DNA of 64,000 nt from assembly GCF_916715725.1 (NCBI RefSeq), contig NZ_CAKAPD010000008.1:37553-101552 (forward strand), read 5' to 3'. The notes beneath the pieces are model-generated. The model did not search any database. It had not been told where the DNA came from and was given only the letters and a program-made list of their open reading frames with translations. Numbering within the stretch: position 1 is the stretch's first letter; every line of letters starts with the position of its first letter. Source of the DNA: an uncultured Rothia sp. (GTDB lineage: Bacteria > Actinomycetota > Actinomycetes > Actinomycetales > Micrococcaceae). Position numbers and translations under genes: made by a program. Shown here in pieces: positions 24,822 to 34,076 of the stretch.

Positions 24822-25511
24822 ATGACTGAAACTTCCACCATTAAAGTTCACCTCATGCGTCACGGCGAGGTGCACAACCCCGAGCGTATCGTGTACGGCC
24901 GTCTGCCCGGCTACCGTCTGTCCGATAAAGGCCAGCAGATGGTGCGTCTGAGCGCTGAGGAGTTCGCGGCTCGTGCTGAGCGCGGCGCCCGTTTCGTGCA
25001 CCTGGTCTGCTCGCCGTTGCAGCGTACCCGTGAGTCTGCCGCCCCGGTTGAGGAGCTGCTGGGTCTGACCGCGCAGCCGGATGAGCGCGTCATTGAGGCG
25101 GATAACTACTTTGAGGGTCTGCACGTGAACGCGCAGGAGCTGCTGCAGAACCCGCGTCACTGGACGAAGCTGTACAACCCGGCGCGCCCCTCCTGGGGTG
25201 AGTCGTACCTGGATCAGGTTCGCCGTATGGCGGCGGCTGTTCAGGACGCGGCGCGTACCGCCTACGAGCGCGGCGGCGAGGGTGCGGAGGCGATTATTGT
25301 GTCGCACCAGCTGCCGATTTGGATTACTCGCCTGGGTGTTGAGGGCCGCATGCTGCAGCATGACCCGCGCGCCCGTGAGTGCAACCTGGCGTCGATTACG
25401 ACTCTGGCGTTTAGCACCACTGATTTTGAGCATGAGATGCCGCGTTTTGTGGGGTATTCGGAGCCTGCCGCGCCGCTGTACGGTGGCGTGATTCAGCTGC
25501 CCGGTAGCTAA
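24822..25511 (+). CDS. Histidine phosphatase family protein (phosphoglycerate mutase-like)
   Basis: The 229-residue protein has the RHG catalytic motif in HLMRHGEVHNP (phosphohistidine at the H of RHG). Further catalytic residues follow in CSPLQRTRESA, ERVIEADNYFEG and the C-terminal VSHQLPI, where a second histidine lies. Actinobacterial members of this type sit next to cytochrome c maturation and menaquinone genes; here menA, menE and menB follow nearby on the other strand, but no ccs/res genes are present. The phosphoester substrate is unknown. Confidence 0.85.
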   Translation: MTETSTIKVHLMRHGEVHNPERIVYGRLPGYRLSDKGQQMVRLSAEEFAARAERGARFVHLVCSPLQRTRESAAPVEELLGLTAQPDERVIEADNYFEGLHVNAQELLQNPRHWTKLYNPARPSWGESYLDQVRRMAAAVQDAARTAYERGGEGAEAIIVSHQLPIWITRLGVEGRMLQHDPRARECNLASITTLAFSTTDFEHEMPRFVGYSEPAAPLYGGVIQLPGS

Positions 25512-25538
25512 TCCCTAAAGCTGTTTTTGAGCATGAGA

Positions 25539-25582
25539 AGAGGCTGTGAGCCCATCCGCATTGGATGTGCCCACAGCCTCTT
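25539..25582. terminator. Terminator between the phosphatase and PLDc_N genes
   Basis: AAGAGGCTGTG (25539-25549) pairs with CACAGCCTCTT (25572-25582), between convergent genes. Confidence 0.75.
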
Positions 25583-25619
25583 GCTGTAAACCTTAGAGGC
25601 GGGAGCCTAGCCGCCCTGA

Positions 25620-26033
25620 CTAGTTCTGCCCGCCGCCCTGATTCGGGGTGCCGTCCTCGGGGTTCTTGTGCTCGGGGTCTTGCTTGTTGTTCGATTCTGC
25701 TTCGCGGCTTCGGCGTTCGCGTTCTGCTTTTGCTTTGAGCCAGCGCAGGTACTCTTCATCGTCGTCGGGGGAAGAGACCGAGGGCGCGGGGGTGCTGCGT
25801 CGCTGACCGAAACCTGCGCGAGGAGTGCCTGCTGTGGGCTGTGCCTTGGGACGGCCCAGGATGAGCCACATGATGGGGCCCACCACGGGGAAGAACAGAG
25901 TGACGAGAACCCACAGCCACTTGGGCAGGGTTCGCGCCTCGTGTGCGGGGGTGCGGACGGCGTCCAAGAGGGTGTAGAGGGTCAGCCCCACGATGAGTGC
26001 GGCGCCGCCAATAATCAGCATGGCTCGAATCAT
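25620..26033 (-). CDS. Small membrane protein with PLDc_N domain
   Basis: The 137-residue protein has two transmembrane helices. The PLDc_N pattern (phospholipase D nuclease N-terminal-like) lies around DAVRTPAHEARTLPKWLWVLVTLFFPVVGPIMWLILGRPK. A charged cytosolic tail with a DDDEEYLRWLKAKAERERR helix and an Asn/Glu/Pro-rich end follows. Such stand-alone proteins are common beside menA in actinobacteria; their function is not established. I take ATG 26033; a GTG two codons earlier (26039) is possible. Confidence 0.75.
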   Translation of the reverse strand: MIRAMLIIGGAALIVGLTLYTLLDAVRTPAHEARTLPKWLWVLVTLFFPVVGPIMWLILGRPKAQPTAGTPRAGFGQRRSTPAPSVSSPDDDEEYLRWLKAKAERERRSREAESNNKQDPEHKNPEDGTPNQGGGQN

Positions 26034-26092
26034 AAGCACTACTATGACATACCGCCGCGTTATCGCAGAACTATGAACCGGGCGCCCGCTAG

Positions 26093-26129
26093 CGGCTTAA
26101 CGGTACGGCTTAACGGTACGGCTTAACGG
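26093..26129. repeat. Tandem 13-bp repeat
   Basis: CGGCTTAACGGTA occurs twice in a row (26093-26105 and 26106-26118), followed by an 11-base partial third copy. It lies between the menA and PLDc_N genes. Confidence 0.85.
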
Positions 26130-26176
26130 CGTGGCAAAAGAGCACGACGCGAACCGGCGCAGATTCATATGTCGGC

Positions 26177-27091
26177 TTAGTAGCCGGTGAACACCTGAAC
26201 TTCGTGGCTAATAATATCCAGCGAACCCAGCCACACGGCGAGGGCAAGAATAACCGAGTACACGAGTGCCACAATACCCGCCTGCTTGAGCACGGGAATC
26301 AGCTCGCGGCCGCCGCGCGTCCACACGGTCACGCAGGAGTGAATGGTCGGGCCGACCAGCAGGAAAATCAGCAGGAACCAGGGGTTTTCATCGAGCAGGA
26401 GCACGCCCAGGCCCAGCGCCAGAGCCATCTCCACAATGTAGGTGATGCGCGACCAGCGTTCGCCCAGGCGCACCGCCATGGTCAGCTTGCCCGCCTCAAT
26501 GTCGGTGGGAATATCACGCACGTTATTCGCCATGAGCAGTGCACAGGAAATCAGACCAATGCCGATAGCGCCAACCCAGCCGAGCAGGGTCAGGGTGTGC
26601 GCCTGCGTGTAGAGGGTGCCCAGGGTCGCGACCAGCCCGAAGTAGACGAACACGAACAGGTCACCCAGGCCCATGTAGCCGTAGGGGTGCTTGCCGCCGG
26701 TGTAGCCCCACGCCGCGAAGACGCTGGAGGCGCCAATCGCCAGGAACCACCACTGGTTCGCCAGCGCCACCAGGGCAAGGCCGGCGAGCATCGCCAGACC
26801 GAAGCAGCCGAAGGCGGCGTACTTGACGGAGCGGGGGCTTGCCACGCCGGAACCGACGAGGCGTAGCGGGCCCACGCGGTCTTCGTCGGTGCCCTTGATG
26901 CCGTCGGAGTAGTCGTTGGCGTAGTTCACGCCCACCTGCAGGAAGAACGCGACGAGGAACGCCAAGAACGCGTAGAGCGGCTTGAATTCGTTGACCTCGT
27001 AGGCGGCAGCTGAGCCGGCAATAATGGGGGCGACGGCGAGCGGCAGGGTGCGCAGGCGAGCGCCTTCAATCCATTGGGCGGCAGTTGCCAC
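26177..27091 (-). CDS. menA: 1,4-dihydroxy-2-naphthoate polyprenyltransferase
   Basis: The 304-residue UbiA-fold membrane enzyme attaches the prenyl chain to DHNA in menaquinone synthesis. The first Asp-rich motif is NYANDYSDGIKGTDEDR. The second region is ANNVRDIPTDIEAGKLTMAVRLG. About nine membrane segments are seen. The GTG start at 27091 is supported by GGAAGGA seven bases upstream. menE and menB lie upstream on the same strand, with a small gap to each. Confidence 0.95.
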   Translation of the reverse strand: MATAAQWIEGARLRTLPLAVAPIIAGSAAAYEVNEFKPLYAFLAFLVAFFLQVGVNYANDYSDGIKGTDEDRVGPLRLVGSGVASPRSVKYAAFGCFGLAMLAGLALVALANQWWFLAIGASSVFAAWGYTGGKHPYGYMGLGDLFVFVYFGLVATLGTLYTQAHTLTLLGWVGAIGIGLISCALLMANNVRDIPTDIEAGKLTMAVRLGERWSRITYIVEMALALGLGVLLLDENPWFLLIFLLVGPTIHSCVTVWTRGGRELIPVLKQAGIVALVYSVILALAVWLGSLDIISHEVQVFTGY

Positions 27092-27200
27092 GGGGGTTCC
27101 TTCCGGGTCTAAGTGCGTATGATGCGTGGGTGTTGTGATGCGATAGCTAGGGTGTGTGGGCGGCTGTCGGCGCGGGTTGAACCCCGCAGATGAGCCGGCT

Positions 27201-28601
27201 TTAGCCCCGACGGTAGTCTCTGTCCAGGATACTGTATATTTCTGCGCGGTCCGGTTTGCCGGTGCTGGTGAGCGGGAAATCCGGCAGGATGCTCAGCTGC
27301 TTGGGGGCGGCGGGCGCGCCGAGCTTTTCGGCGCAACGGGCACGTAGCAGGGTGCAGAGTTCTTCGTTCAGGGCAGTGCCATTCTCAGAAGATGCAGTCG
27401 CGGCACCGGCAGAAGGCACCAGCGTGACCGCGGCGGCGATGGCGGTGCCCCAGCGGGCATCGGGCAGGCCGACCACGCAGGCTTCACGCACGGAGGGGTG
27501 CTCTTCGAGGACGGTCGCCACGGCGCGCGCGGAGATTTTCACGCCGCCGCTGATGAGCACGTCGTCGCTGCGGCCGAGTACCTGCAGGCGCTGCCCGCTA
27601 CAGTTCTCGTTGCTTTCGGGAGCTGCTACAGAGCTCAGCAGCCCGTAGTCGTCGGTGCGGTACCAGTGGGTGCCGTCCGCGGCGGTGAAGAAGTGCTCGG
27701 CGGTGCGGGCGGTATCGCCAATGTAGCCGCTGGCGAGGTGCGCGCCGCTAATCCAAATACGACCCACCTGCGCAGACTCATCATGCGCCGGCTTCACACC
27801 GATATTCGGTACAGCAGGCATGCCCTCTTCGGGCACGAGCTCCACCCGCACGCCGGGCAGCACGGAGCCGGAGTAGACGCATCCACCCGCGGTCTCGGCG
27901 CTACCGTAGGTGGTCACCGTATTCAGCCCCAGCGCGGAGGCGGCGGCGAGCAGGTCGGCGCTGGCGGGGGCGCCTCCGAGCAGGATTCCGGTGAAGGAGC
28001 CGAGCGCCTCGTGAATTTCAGCGCCCAGGTGCGGATCGGCGTCCGCGCTTTCAAGGAGCTTATGCAGCTGGGTCGGCACCAGGGAAATAAACCGGCGTGC
28101 CGAGCTCATCTGCTCAACCGCCTGCAGGAATACCTCCGGGGTAAAGTGCACCGGCTCGGTTACGGAGCGGGCAATGACCGGGGAGGTTCCGGCTAGCACT
28201 GAGCGGGCGAGCACCTGCGCGCCAGCAATATAGTGCGCCGGAAGAGCCAGGAGCCACTGCGATGCCCCATCGGAGTTTGAGCCGAAGAAGTTCTCGGTTG
28301 CTGTCGCGCTGGCGGCAAGAGCCCGCGCGGTCAGTGCGGTGCGTTTGGGGGTTCCGGTCGAGCCGGAGGTGCCCACCACCAGGGCAATAGGCTCAGCTGC
28401 CTCTACACTCTCAGACTCCGCGCTGTTCGCCTCTGCACTCTCCGCACCCGGCACGTACCCACGCAGTAGCTGCTCGAAGGCACCCAGCATGGCGTGCGGG
28501 TCGGCGGGCTGATCGGCGCGCACCTGAACCGCCTGCGGGTGCAGGGCAGCCTCCTGCGGGGCGGGGGAGGGCGCGAGCCCGGGTACGGGGGTGTTTATCA
28601 T
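27201..28601 (-). CDS. menE: o-Succinylbenzoate-CoA ligase
   Basis: The 466-residue ANL-superfamily enzyme activates o-succinylbenzoate to its CoA ester. Present are the P-loop-like VVGTSGSTGTPKRTALT, the adenylate motif TTYGSAETAGGC, the hinge YRTDDYG, and the A8/A10 region ISGGVKISARAVATVLEEHP through LTSTGKPDR. The N-terminal ~70 residues are short compared with general acyl-CoA ligases, as is usual for MenE. AAGGA precedes ATG 28601. It is flanked by menA and menB. Confidence 0.93.
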   Translation of the reverse strand: MINTPVPGLAPSPAPQEAALHPQAVQVRADQPADPHAMLGAFEQLLRGYVPGAESAEANSAESESVEAAEPIALVVGTSGSTGTPKRTALTARALAASATATENFFGSNSDGASQWLLALPAHYIAGAQVLARSVLAGTSPVIARSVTEPVHFTPEVFLQAVEQMSSARRFISLVPTQLHKLLESADADPHLGAEIHEALGSFTGILLGGAPASADLLAAASALGLNTVTTYGSAETAGGCVYSGSVLPGVRVELVPEEGMPAVPNIGVKPAHDESAQVGRIWISGAHLASGYIGDTARTAEHFFTAADGTHWYRTDDYGLLSSVAAPESNENCSGQRLQVLGRSDDVLISGGVKISARAVATVLEEHPSVREACVVGLPDARWGTAIAAAVTLVPSAGAATASSENGTALNEELCTLLRARCAEKLGAPAAPKQLSILPDFPLTSTGKPDRAEIYSILDRDYRRG

Positions 28602-28691
28602 GGCTAAATCCTTAGCGGCTGGCTATAGCGGCTGCGTTCGTCGGGGGTGTTATCCGCCGGGGCTGTTCCACCGAGGCGGTAAGAAAAGCAC

Positions 28692-28738
28692 CGGAGCCGG
28701 ATTCTTAGCTGAGGTTCTCAGGGTTGAATCCGGCTCCG
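28692..28738 (-). terminator. menB terminator
   Basis: CGGAGCCGGATTC pairs with GAATCCGGCTCCG. On the minus strand it is followed by GGTGCTTTTCTT. A smaller ACTACTTCT/AGAAGTAGT repeat lies at the menB end. Confidence 0.8.
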
Positions 28739-28780
28739 AGCCTATGCATCTGAAACTACTTCTGCGGAAGGGACTGTCTC

Positions 28781-29734
28781 TTAGAAGTAGTACGGGTAGT
28801 TGGACCAGTCCGGGTCACGCTTCTGCAAGAATGCGTCGCGACCCTCCACTGCCTCGTCGGTCATGTACGCCATGCGGGTTGCTTCACCGGCGAAGACCTG
28901 CTGGCCGAGCATGCCGTCGTCGGGCAGGTTGAAGGCGTACTTGAGCATACGGATTGCCTGCGGGGACTGGCGGGCAATGTGCGCCGCGTATTCCAGGCCC
29001 TTGTTTTCCAGTTCGGCGTGGGGGACGACGTCGTTGACCGCGCCCATTTCGTACATGCGCTGTGCGTCGTATTCCTTGGCGAGGAAGAAGATTTCGCGGG
29101 CGAACTTCTGACCCACCTGGCGTGCGAGCAGCGCCGAACCGTAGCCTGCGTCGAAGGAGCCGACGGTTGCGTCAGTCTGTTTGAACTTGCCGTACTCCTC
29201 GGAGGCGATGGTCAGGTCAGCCACCACGTGCAGGGAGTGGCCGCCGCCTGCCGCCCAACCGGAGACGAGGGCGATAACGACCTTGGGCATGGTGCGGATG
29301 AGGCGCTGCACTTCCAAGATGTGCAGTCGGCCTGCGCGTGCCGGGTCGATGCTTTCTGCGGTGTCGCCGCTGGCGTAGTGGTAGCCGTCGCGGCCGCGGA
29401 TGCGCTGGTCGCCGCCGGAGCAGAATGCCCAGCCGCCGTCCTTGGCGGAGGGGCCGTTGCCGGTGAGCAGTACGGTGCCTACGTTGGAGGTCATGCGGGC
29501 GTGGTCGAGGGCGCGGTAGAGTTCGTCCACGGTGTGCGGGCGGAATGCGTTGCGGACCTCAGGGCGGTCGAATGCGATGCGCACGGTGGGCAGATCGCGT
29601 AGGATTTCACCGTTTTCGTTGCGCTCAACCTGGCGGTGGTAGGTGATGTCGGTGAAGTCTTCGAAGCCTTCGACGACGCGCCAGTCGGCGGGGTTGAAGA
29701 TGTCCGAGACCTTTTCGGGAAGTTGTGCAGTCAT
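28781..29734 (-). CDS. menB: 1,4-dihydroxy-2-naphthoyl-CoA synthase
   Basis: The 317-residue crotonase-fold enzyme closes the second ring of the naphthoate. The length and the extended N-terminal segment (ITYHRQVERNENGEI) match MenB. Family segments are VRIAFDRPEVRNAFRPHTVDEL, FCSGGDQRIRG, VSGWAAGGGHSLHVVADLTIAS and TDATVGSFDAGYGS. ATG 29734 has a purine-rich AGGGTCT upstream. It is separated from menE by its own terminator and so is probably transcribed separately. Confidence 0.96.
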   Translation of the reverse strand: MTAQLPEKVSDIFNPADWRVVEGFEDFTDITYHRQVERNENGEILRDLPTVRIAFDRPEVRNAFRPHTVDELYRALDHARMTSNVGTVLLTGNGPSAKDGGWAFCSGGDQRIRGRDGYHYASGDTAESIDPARAGRLHILEVQRLIRTMPKVVIALVSGWAAGGGHSLHVVADLTIASEEYGKFKQTDATVGSFDAGYGSALLARQVGQKFAREIFFLAKEYDAQRMYEMGAVNDVVPHAELENKGLEYAAHIARQSPQAIRMLKYAFNLPDDGMLGQQVFAGEATRMAYMTDEAVEGRDAFLQKRDPDWSNYPYYF

Positions 29735-29816
29735 AGACCCTATTCTACGGTGCCCGGGGGCGGTCGAGGGTGAGCGGGGTGCCCGGTATAGCGAACCGGG
29801 TTGCCGAGCATAGAAG

Positions 29817-29850
29817 AAGGCCCGGACCGCGCGTGTGCGGCCCGGGCCTT
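29817..29850 (-). terminator. Terminator after putP
   Basis: AAGGCCCGG pairs with CCGGGCCTT, 45 bases beyond the putP stop. A T-rich CTTCTTCT follows on the minus strand. Confidence 0.75.
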
Positions 29851-29894
29851 AGAGATTAGGTAAGGAAGCTTACCCGGTCTTGGTTACCTAGGGG

Positions 29895-31382
29895 CTACTT
29901 GACCTTTGCGAGCTCTACCGCGCGGTCGAACTCTTCGTCAATGACCTGGTTCTTCTTGTAGGTGACCAGGGAGACGATGATTGCGACCAGCAGAGCCGAA
30001 GCGAAGCCGGGAACCATTTCGTAGAGCACGGACTTCATCGGGCTCTGGCCCCATGCGAATGCCACAACGGCACCGGTAATCATGGAGGCGAGTGCACCCT
30101 GAGTGGTCAGTTTACGCCAGTAGAGGGAGAGCAGAACGGTCGGGCCGAATGCCGAACCGAAGCCAGCCCAAGCGAATGCGACCAGCTGCAGAATGGAGCT
30201 GTTGGGGTTCCACGCCAGGGCACCGGCGACCAGTGCCACGATTGCCACGCCTGCACGGCCGAGCCACAGGGACTTGGATGCGCTGAGCTTCTTCGAGGAG
30301 AAGATGCCGTAGAGGTCCTCCACCAGAGCGGAGGAGCACACGATCAGCTGCGAAGAGAGGGTGGACATAATTGCCGCCAGAACCGCAGCCAGAATCAGGC
30401 CCGCAACGAGGGGGTGGAACAGAATCTGGGAGAGGTCCAGGAAGACCGACTCAGCGGTTTCGGGGTTGGTGAGGGATGCCTCGGGGTGGCGTGCAAAGTA
30501 TGCGATACCCATGAACGCGCCGCTCAGTGCACCGAACACGGTCAGGACCATCCAGCTGATGCCGATGCGGCGGCCGGACTTAGCGTCCGCGGGGGTGCGC
30601 ATTGCCATGAATCGCACGATAATGTGCGGCTGGCCGAAGTAGCCCAGACCCCACGCGAGGGATGAAACGATACCGGCGAAGGTGGTGCCTGCGAAGATGC
30701 TCAGTGCGTCGGGACGTACCTGGCTGATGGACTCAACCACGGGGCCCACGCCGCCGAGGTCAATAATGGTGACAACCGGAACGGCAATCAGCGCTGCGAG
30801 CATGAGCAGACCCTGAACCATGTCGGTGTAGGATGCGCCCATGAAGCCGCCGAAGAAGGTGTAGAACACGGTGATGCCTGCCAGCAGGAGCATACCGGTG
30901 TGGTATTCCTGACCGAAGGAGGACTTGAAGAACAGGCCGCCGGAGACCATACCGGAGGAGACGTAGAAGGTGAAGAACACCAGAATCACGACACCGGAGA
31001 CGATGCGCAGCACGCGCTTGGTGTCATGGAGGCGGTTGCTCAGGAAGACGGGGACGGTCACGGCGTCGCCTGCTACTTCGGTGTAGCTACGCAGTCGCGG
31101 TGCCACGAACTTCCAGTTGCACCATGCGCCGATGGTCAGACCGACGGCGAGCCATGCCTGGGAGAGGCCGCTGAGGTAGACGGCGCCGGGCAGACCCATG
31201 AGGAGCCAACCGGACATGTCGGAGGCGCCCGCTGAGAGTGCGGCGACGGTGGGGGAGAGCTGACGCCCGCCCAGCACATAGTCGTCGAGGCTGTTGTTCT
31301 TGCTATTTGCCCATAGGCCGATTGCGATCATGGCAACAAAATAAATCGCCAGCGCGATGACCTGGTATGTACTCGCGGCCAT
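29895..31382 (-). CDS. putP: Sodium/proline symporter
   Basis: The 495-residue SSS-family symporter has 13 membrane segments and PutP hallmarks: LSAGASDMSGWLLMGLPGAVYLSGL near the N terminus, GGFMGASYTDMVQG, the LAWGLGYFGQPHIIVRFMA stretch, and AILAAIMSTLSSQLIVCSSALVEDLY with the sodium-site serines. GGAGAGAAGGAAC gives a clear ribosome-binding site before ATG 31382. It faces an upstream region with an inverted repeat at 31435-31448. Confidence 0.93.
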   Translation of the reverse strand: MAASTYQVIALAIYFVAMIAIGLWANSKNNSLDDYVLGGRQLSPTVAALSAGASDMSGWLLMGLPGAVYLSGLSQAWLAVGLTIGAWCNWKFVAPRLRSYTEVAGDAVTVPVFLSNRLHDTKRVLRIVSGVVILVFFTFYVSSGMVSGGLFFKSSFGQEYHTGMLLLAGITVFYTFFGGFMGASYTDMVQGLLMLAALIAVPVVTIIDLGGVGPVVESISQVRPDALSIFAGTTFAGIVSSLAWGLGYFGQPHIIVRFMAMRTPADAKSGRRIGISWMVLTVFGALSGAFMGIAYFARHPEASLTNPETAESVFLDLSQILFHPLVAGLILAAVLAAIMSTLSSQLIVCSSALVEDLYGIFSSKKLSASKSLWLGRAGVAIVALVAGALAWNPNSSILQLVAFAWAGFGSAFGPTVLLSLYWRKLTTQGALASMITGAVVAFAWGQSPMKSVLYEMVPGFASALLVAIIVSLVTYKKNQVIDEEFDRAVELAKVK

Positions 31383-31434
31383 AATGTTCCTTCTCTCCTG
31401 GTGATAGTGTGCGTCTGTGTATTTATGCGCGACT

Positions 31435-31448
31435 TCATAACTTTATGA
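31435..31448. promoter_or_regulatory. Inverted repeat upstream of putP
   Basis: TCATAA, two bases, then TTATGA, about 55 bases before the putP start. It could be an operator; the cognate regulator is unknown. The remainder of 31383-31761 is AT-rich, with no supported gene. Confidence 0.4.
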
Positions 31449-31593
31449 GTGGCGTAGGATACAGTCTAGGCTCTGAGAGGCTGAAAATAAAGTCTATTTG
31501 ACGCTTAAGAGCGAGGAACTATGGAATAAATATGTATTTGCTGTGTAAAATCCGTGGTCGTACACGTGGGTCAATGTGGGAGCGTGTGCGAAA

Positions 31594-31635
31594 AAGTGCC
31601 CGAAAAATCCCTAGAATTCAGGGTTTCGGGCACTT
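31594..31635 (-). terminator. Terminator after gluQ
   Basis: AAGTGCCCGAAA (31594-31605) pairs with TTTCGGGCACTT (31624-31635), with an inner CCCT/AGGG pair. On the minus strand it continues into CTTTTTC. Confidence 0.8.
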
Positions 31636-31761
31636 CGGTGCAAGAGAAGTAGTTTAAAAGCAACGCAAACGTTCAGAGACGTATGCATCTAAAACGAATT
31701 AAACAAAAAATTTAAAAGCCGTTCGGAGTGTTGAACTGTTACACGACAATGTCACAGAGGC

Positions 31762-32787
31762 TTAGAGATCCCTCACGACCCACGGCTCAGTAGCCATACG
31801 AGCCGGGTCAAAACGCTCCAAAATCGCCGCCGCATTAGGCACCGGAACATCCGCCGAATGGGCAGAACCATCCGCGTTATACACCGGAATAGAAGCGGCA
31901 ATCCACCCCAAAATCGTAGGGATTTCAACGCCCGCCTCACGCAGCTGCGGCAGGGTTACCGCACCATCACGCTTCGCCAGGCGCTTACCCTCCTCATTGA
32001 GCGCCAGCGGCACGTGAGCGTAACGCGGCTGCGCCAAGCCCAAAAGCTGCGCCAAATACGACTGGCGAGGCGCCGAAGGAAGCAAATCATCACCGCGCAC
32101 AATCTGCTCAACCCCCACAAAAGCATCATCCACCACAGAGGTCAGGTTATAGGCGTAGGTGCCGTCATTGCGCACCAGCACAAAATCATCCACCAGCCCC
32201 GTGTAGGCGCCGTAAAAATCATCCTGCACCGTGTAGCTCGTGCACTCGGCACGCAGACGCAGAGCCGGCGGACGCTGAGCGCGGCGCTCCTGCCGCTGTG
32301 CTTCCGTCAGCTCACGACAGGTGCCCGGGTATGCGCCCGGCGCACCGTGCGGGGCGCTCGAAGCCTCCTGAATTTCGCGGCGGGTGCAGAAGCACTCATA
32401 GACGAGGTTTGCCTCGCGCAGCTGCTCAACCGCCTGCTCGTAGGCGGCAAGGCGCGTGCTCTGATACAGTACGCCCGCTTCCTTGCCCTCGGTGCTTTCG
32501 CTGCCCTCAATATGCTCTGTCGGGGCGCCAGGGCTTGCATCCCAATCCAGACCCAGTGCCGCCAAATCAGCAATCTGACGCTCCGCAGCACCCGGGCGCA
32601 CGCGGTCCAGATCCTCCACACGCAGGTAGAAGGGCTTGGCGCCGCGGCGAGCCATCGCCCACGCCAAAATAGCGGTACGCAAATTACCCAGATGCAAATC
32701 CCCCGAGGGGGAGGGAGCGTAGCGTCCGGTACCGCTGGGGAAAGGCAGGTTTGAAGGGGTGGAAGACGAGGTGAGGGAAGAAGTCAT
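31762..32787 (-). CDS. gluQ: Glutamyl-Q tRNA(Asp) synthetase
   Basis: The 341-residue protein is a truncated glutamyl-tRNA synthetase catalytic core without an anticodon-binding domain, as in GluQRS. It has the class I HIGH-like motif SPSGDLHLGNLRTA and the KMSKS-like GKRLAKRDGA. The insert with conserved cysteines (YECFCTRREI, YPGTCREL) is the typical zinc site. Known members attach glutamate to queuosine in tRNA-Asp, which implies that this organism makes or salvages queuosine. GGATAGGAG precedes ATG 32787. Confidence 0.93.
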   Translation of the reverse strand: MTSSLTSSSTPSNLPFPSGTGRYAPSPSGDLHLGNLRTAILAWAMARRGAKPFYLRVEDLDRVRPGAAERQIADLAALGLDWDASPGAPTEHIEGSESTEGKEAGVLYQSTRLAAYEQAVEQLREANLVYECFCTRREIQEASSAPHGAPGAYPGTCRELTEAQRQERRAQRPPALRLRAECTSYTVQDDFYGAYTGLVDDFVLVRNDGTYAYNLTSVVDDAFVGVEQIVRGDDLLPSAPRQSYLAQLLGLAQPRYAHVPLALNEEGKRLAKRDGAVTLPQLREAGVEIPTILGWIAASIPVYNADGSAHSADVPVPNAAAILERFDPARMATEPWVVRDL

Positions 32788-33041
32788 ACTCCTATCCTAT
32801 AGGGCGTGATTTCTGGTTCTTGCTCAGAGCCTAATCAGAGCTGGACTAGCTGGGAGAACGCGCTACCCGACTAATCAATCTGCAGAGGTTGTCAAGCATC
32901 ACGTGCCACCTGCCCGTAGAGGCGGAATTATGCGGAATGATGCACTTTTATGCCCTTAGTGATGTGCAATAGTGCAAAAATATGTTCTCCAGAAGCCCGA
33001 ATAGCCCCGCAAGTACCAAAAATTACAGTAGGGTTGTATCT

Positions 33042-33950
33042 ATGGCTCGTACTATTGAACTCGCAGACGGCGTGTACCGTATTGCGACCGACAACTACCG
33101 ACTGAACACCGGACTGGTCCTCGGACTGGAACGGGCACTTGTCGTGGATACCGGCGCAGGTCCCCGTCAGGCAACCGAAATCTATGATGAGGTTCGCCGT
33201 CTCACGCGCCTTCCTATCACCGTCGTAAACACTCATGGACACTATGAGCGTTTCTTCGGTAACGATGTTTTCGCGGCAATGGGTGCCGAAGAATTCTGGG
33301 CGCATCCTCGCGCCGCGCGCGCAATTCGTAAATACGGTGAGGCGCAGCGTCCCTACGTCGAGACGCTCGAACCGGAAATGGCGCACCATCAGGGTGCCGC
33401 CACCAATATTGTTGTTCCCAACCGCCTGGTCGCCAATAGCGGTGACGGCATTACCTTCACCCCCATTGATCTGGGTGAGCGTAGCGCAACCCTCATGTAC
33501 ATGGGTCCCGGCCACACCGATGGTGACATTCTGGTCGGTATTGAAGATGTGCTCTTCATGGGTGGTCTGATTGAAGAGGGTACCGACCCCTACTTCGAGG
33601 ATTCCTTCCCCGACCGTTGGATTGGCACTCTTGGCGCCGTGCTCGAATTTGACCGTTACCGCGTGTTTGTACCCGGTAACGGTGAGCCGGTAGACCGCAC
33701 CTTCGTGGAGCGTGAACGCAACACCATGGTGACCGCTATTGAGTCGATTCGCTCTTCCACTCTGGACCGTGATGATGAGGCGACGACCGCGGCAATGTAT
33801 AAGCTGCCGTACGCACCGGGTGCTACGCGCTTCCTGCTGGATCGTTTGGCTCAGCTTGAAGGCGCACCGGTAGCGGCGTACCTGGATGCGGAGCATCCGG
33901 ATACCAGTGGTTTCACGGGTCCGATTACGCTGGGTCAGGCTTCATACTAA
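33042..33950 (+). CDS. MBL-fold metallohydrolase-like protein with altered metal site
   Basis: The 302-residue protein has the beta-lactamase-fold layout, but the HxHxDH motif reads HGHYER (65-70). His65, His67 and His158 (GPGHTDGD) would keep the first zinc site. The second-site and bridging ligands are replaced: Asp by Glu69, His by Arg70, bridging Asp by Gly175 (FMGGLIEE) and the last His by Asn213 (VPGNGEP). A mono-zinc or non-canonical enzyme is therefore likely. Start ATG 33042 (MARTIEL) has a weak GTAGGG upstream; the open frame begins at 32982. The substrate is unknown. Confidence 0.78.
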   Translation: MARTIELADGVYRIATDNYRLNTGLVLGLERALVVDTGAGPRQATEIYDEVRRLTRLPITVVNTHGHYERFFGNDVFAAMGAEEFWAHPRAARAIRKYGEAQRPYVETLEPEMAHHQGAATNIVVPNRLVANSGDGITFTPIDLGERSATLMYMGPGHTDGDILVGIEDVLFMGGLIEEGTDPYFEDSFPDRWIGTLGAVLEFDRYRVFVPGNGEPVDRTFVERERNTMVTAIESIRSSTLDRDDEATTAAMYKLPYAPGATRFLLDRLAQLEGAPVAAYLDAEHPDTSGFTGPITLGQASY

Positions 33951-33987
33951 AACCCCGTATTCAATATGCCGTATAGGGCATAAATGC

Positions 33988-34031
33988 AGGTGAGGGCTGG
34001 TTTTCTAGGATTAGAAACCAGCCCTCACCTT
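33988..34031. terminator. Bidirectional terminator between the MBL and glycosyltransferase-like genes
   Basis: AGGTGAGGGCTGGTTT pairs with AAACCAGCCCTCACCT around a short loop, followed by TTTT. The flanking genes are convergent. Confidence 0.9.
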
Positions 34032-34076
34032 TTATATACCCTCAGCTGCTACATGCTTTTAGCAAGGGTGATGTTT

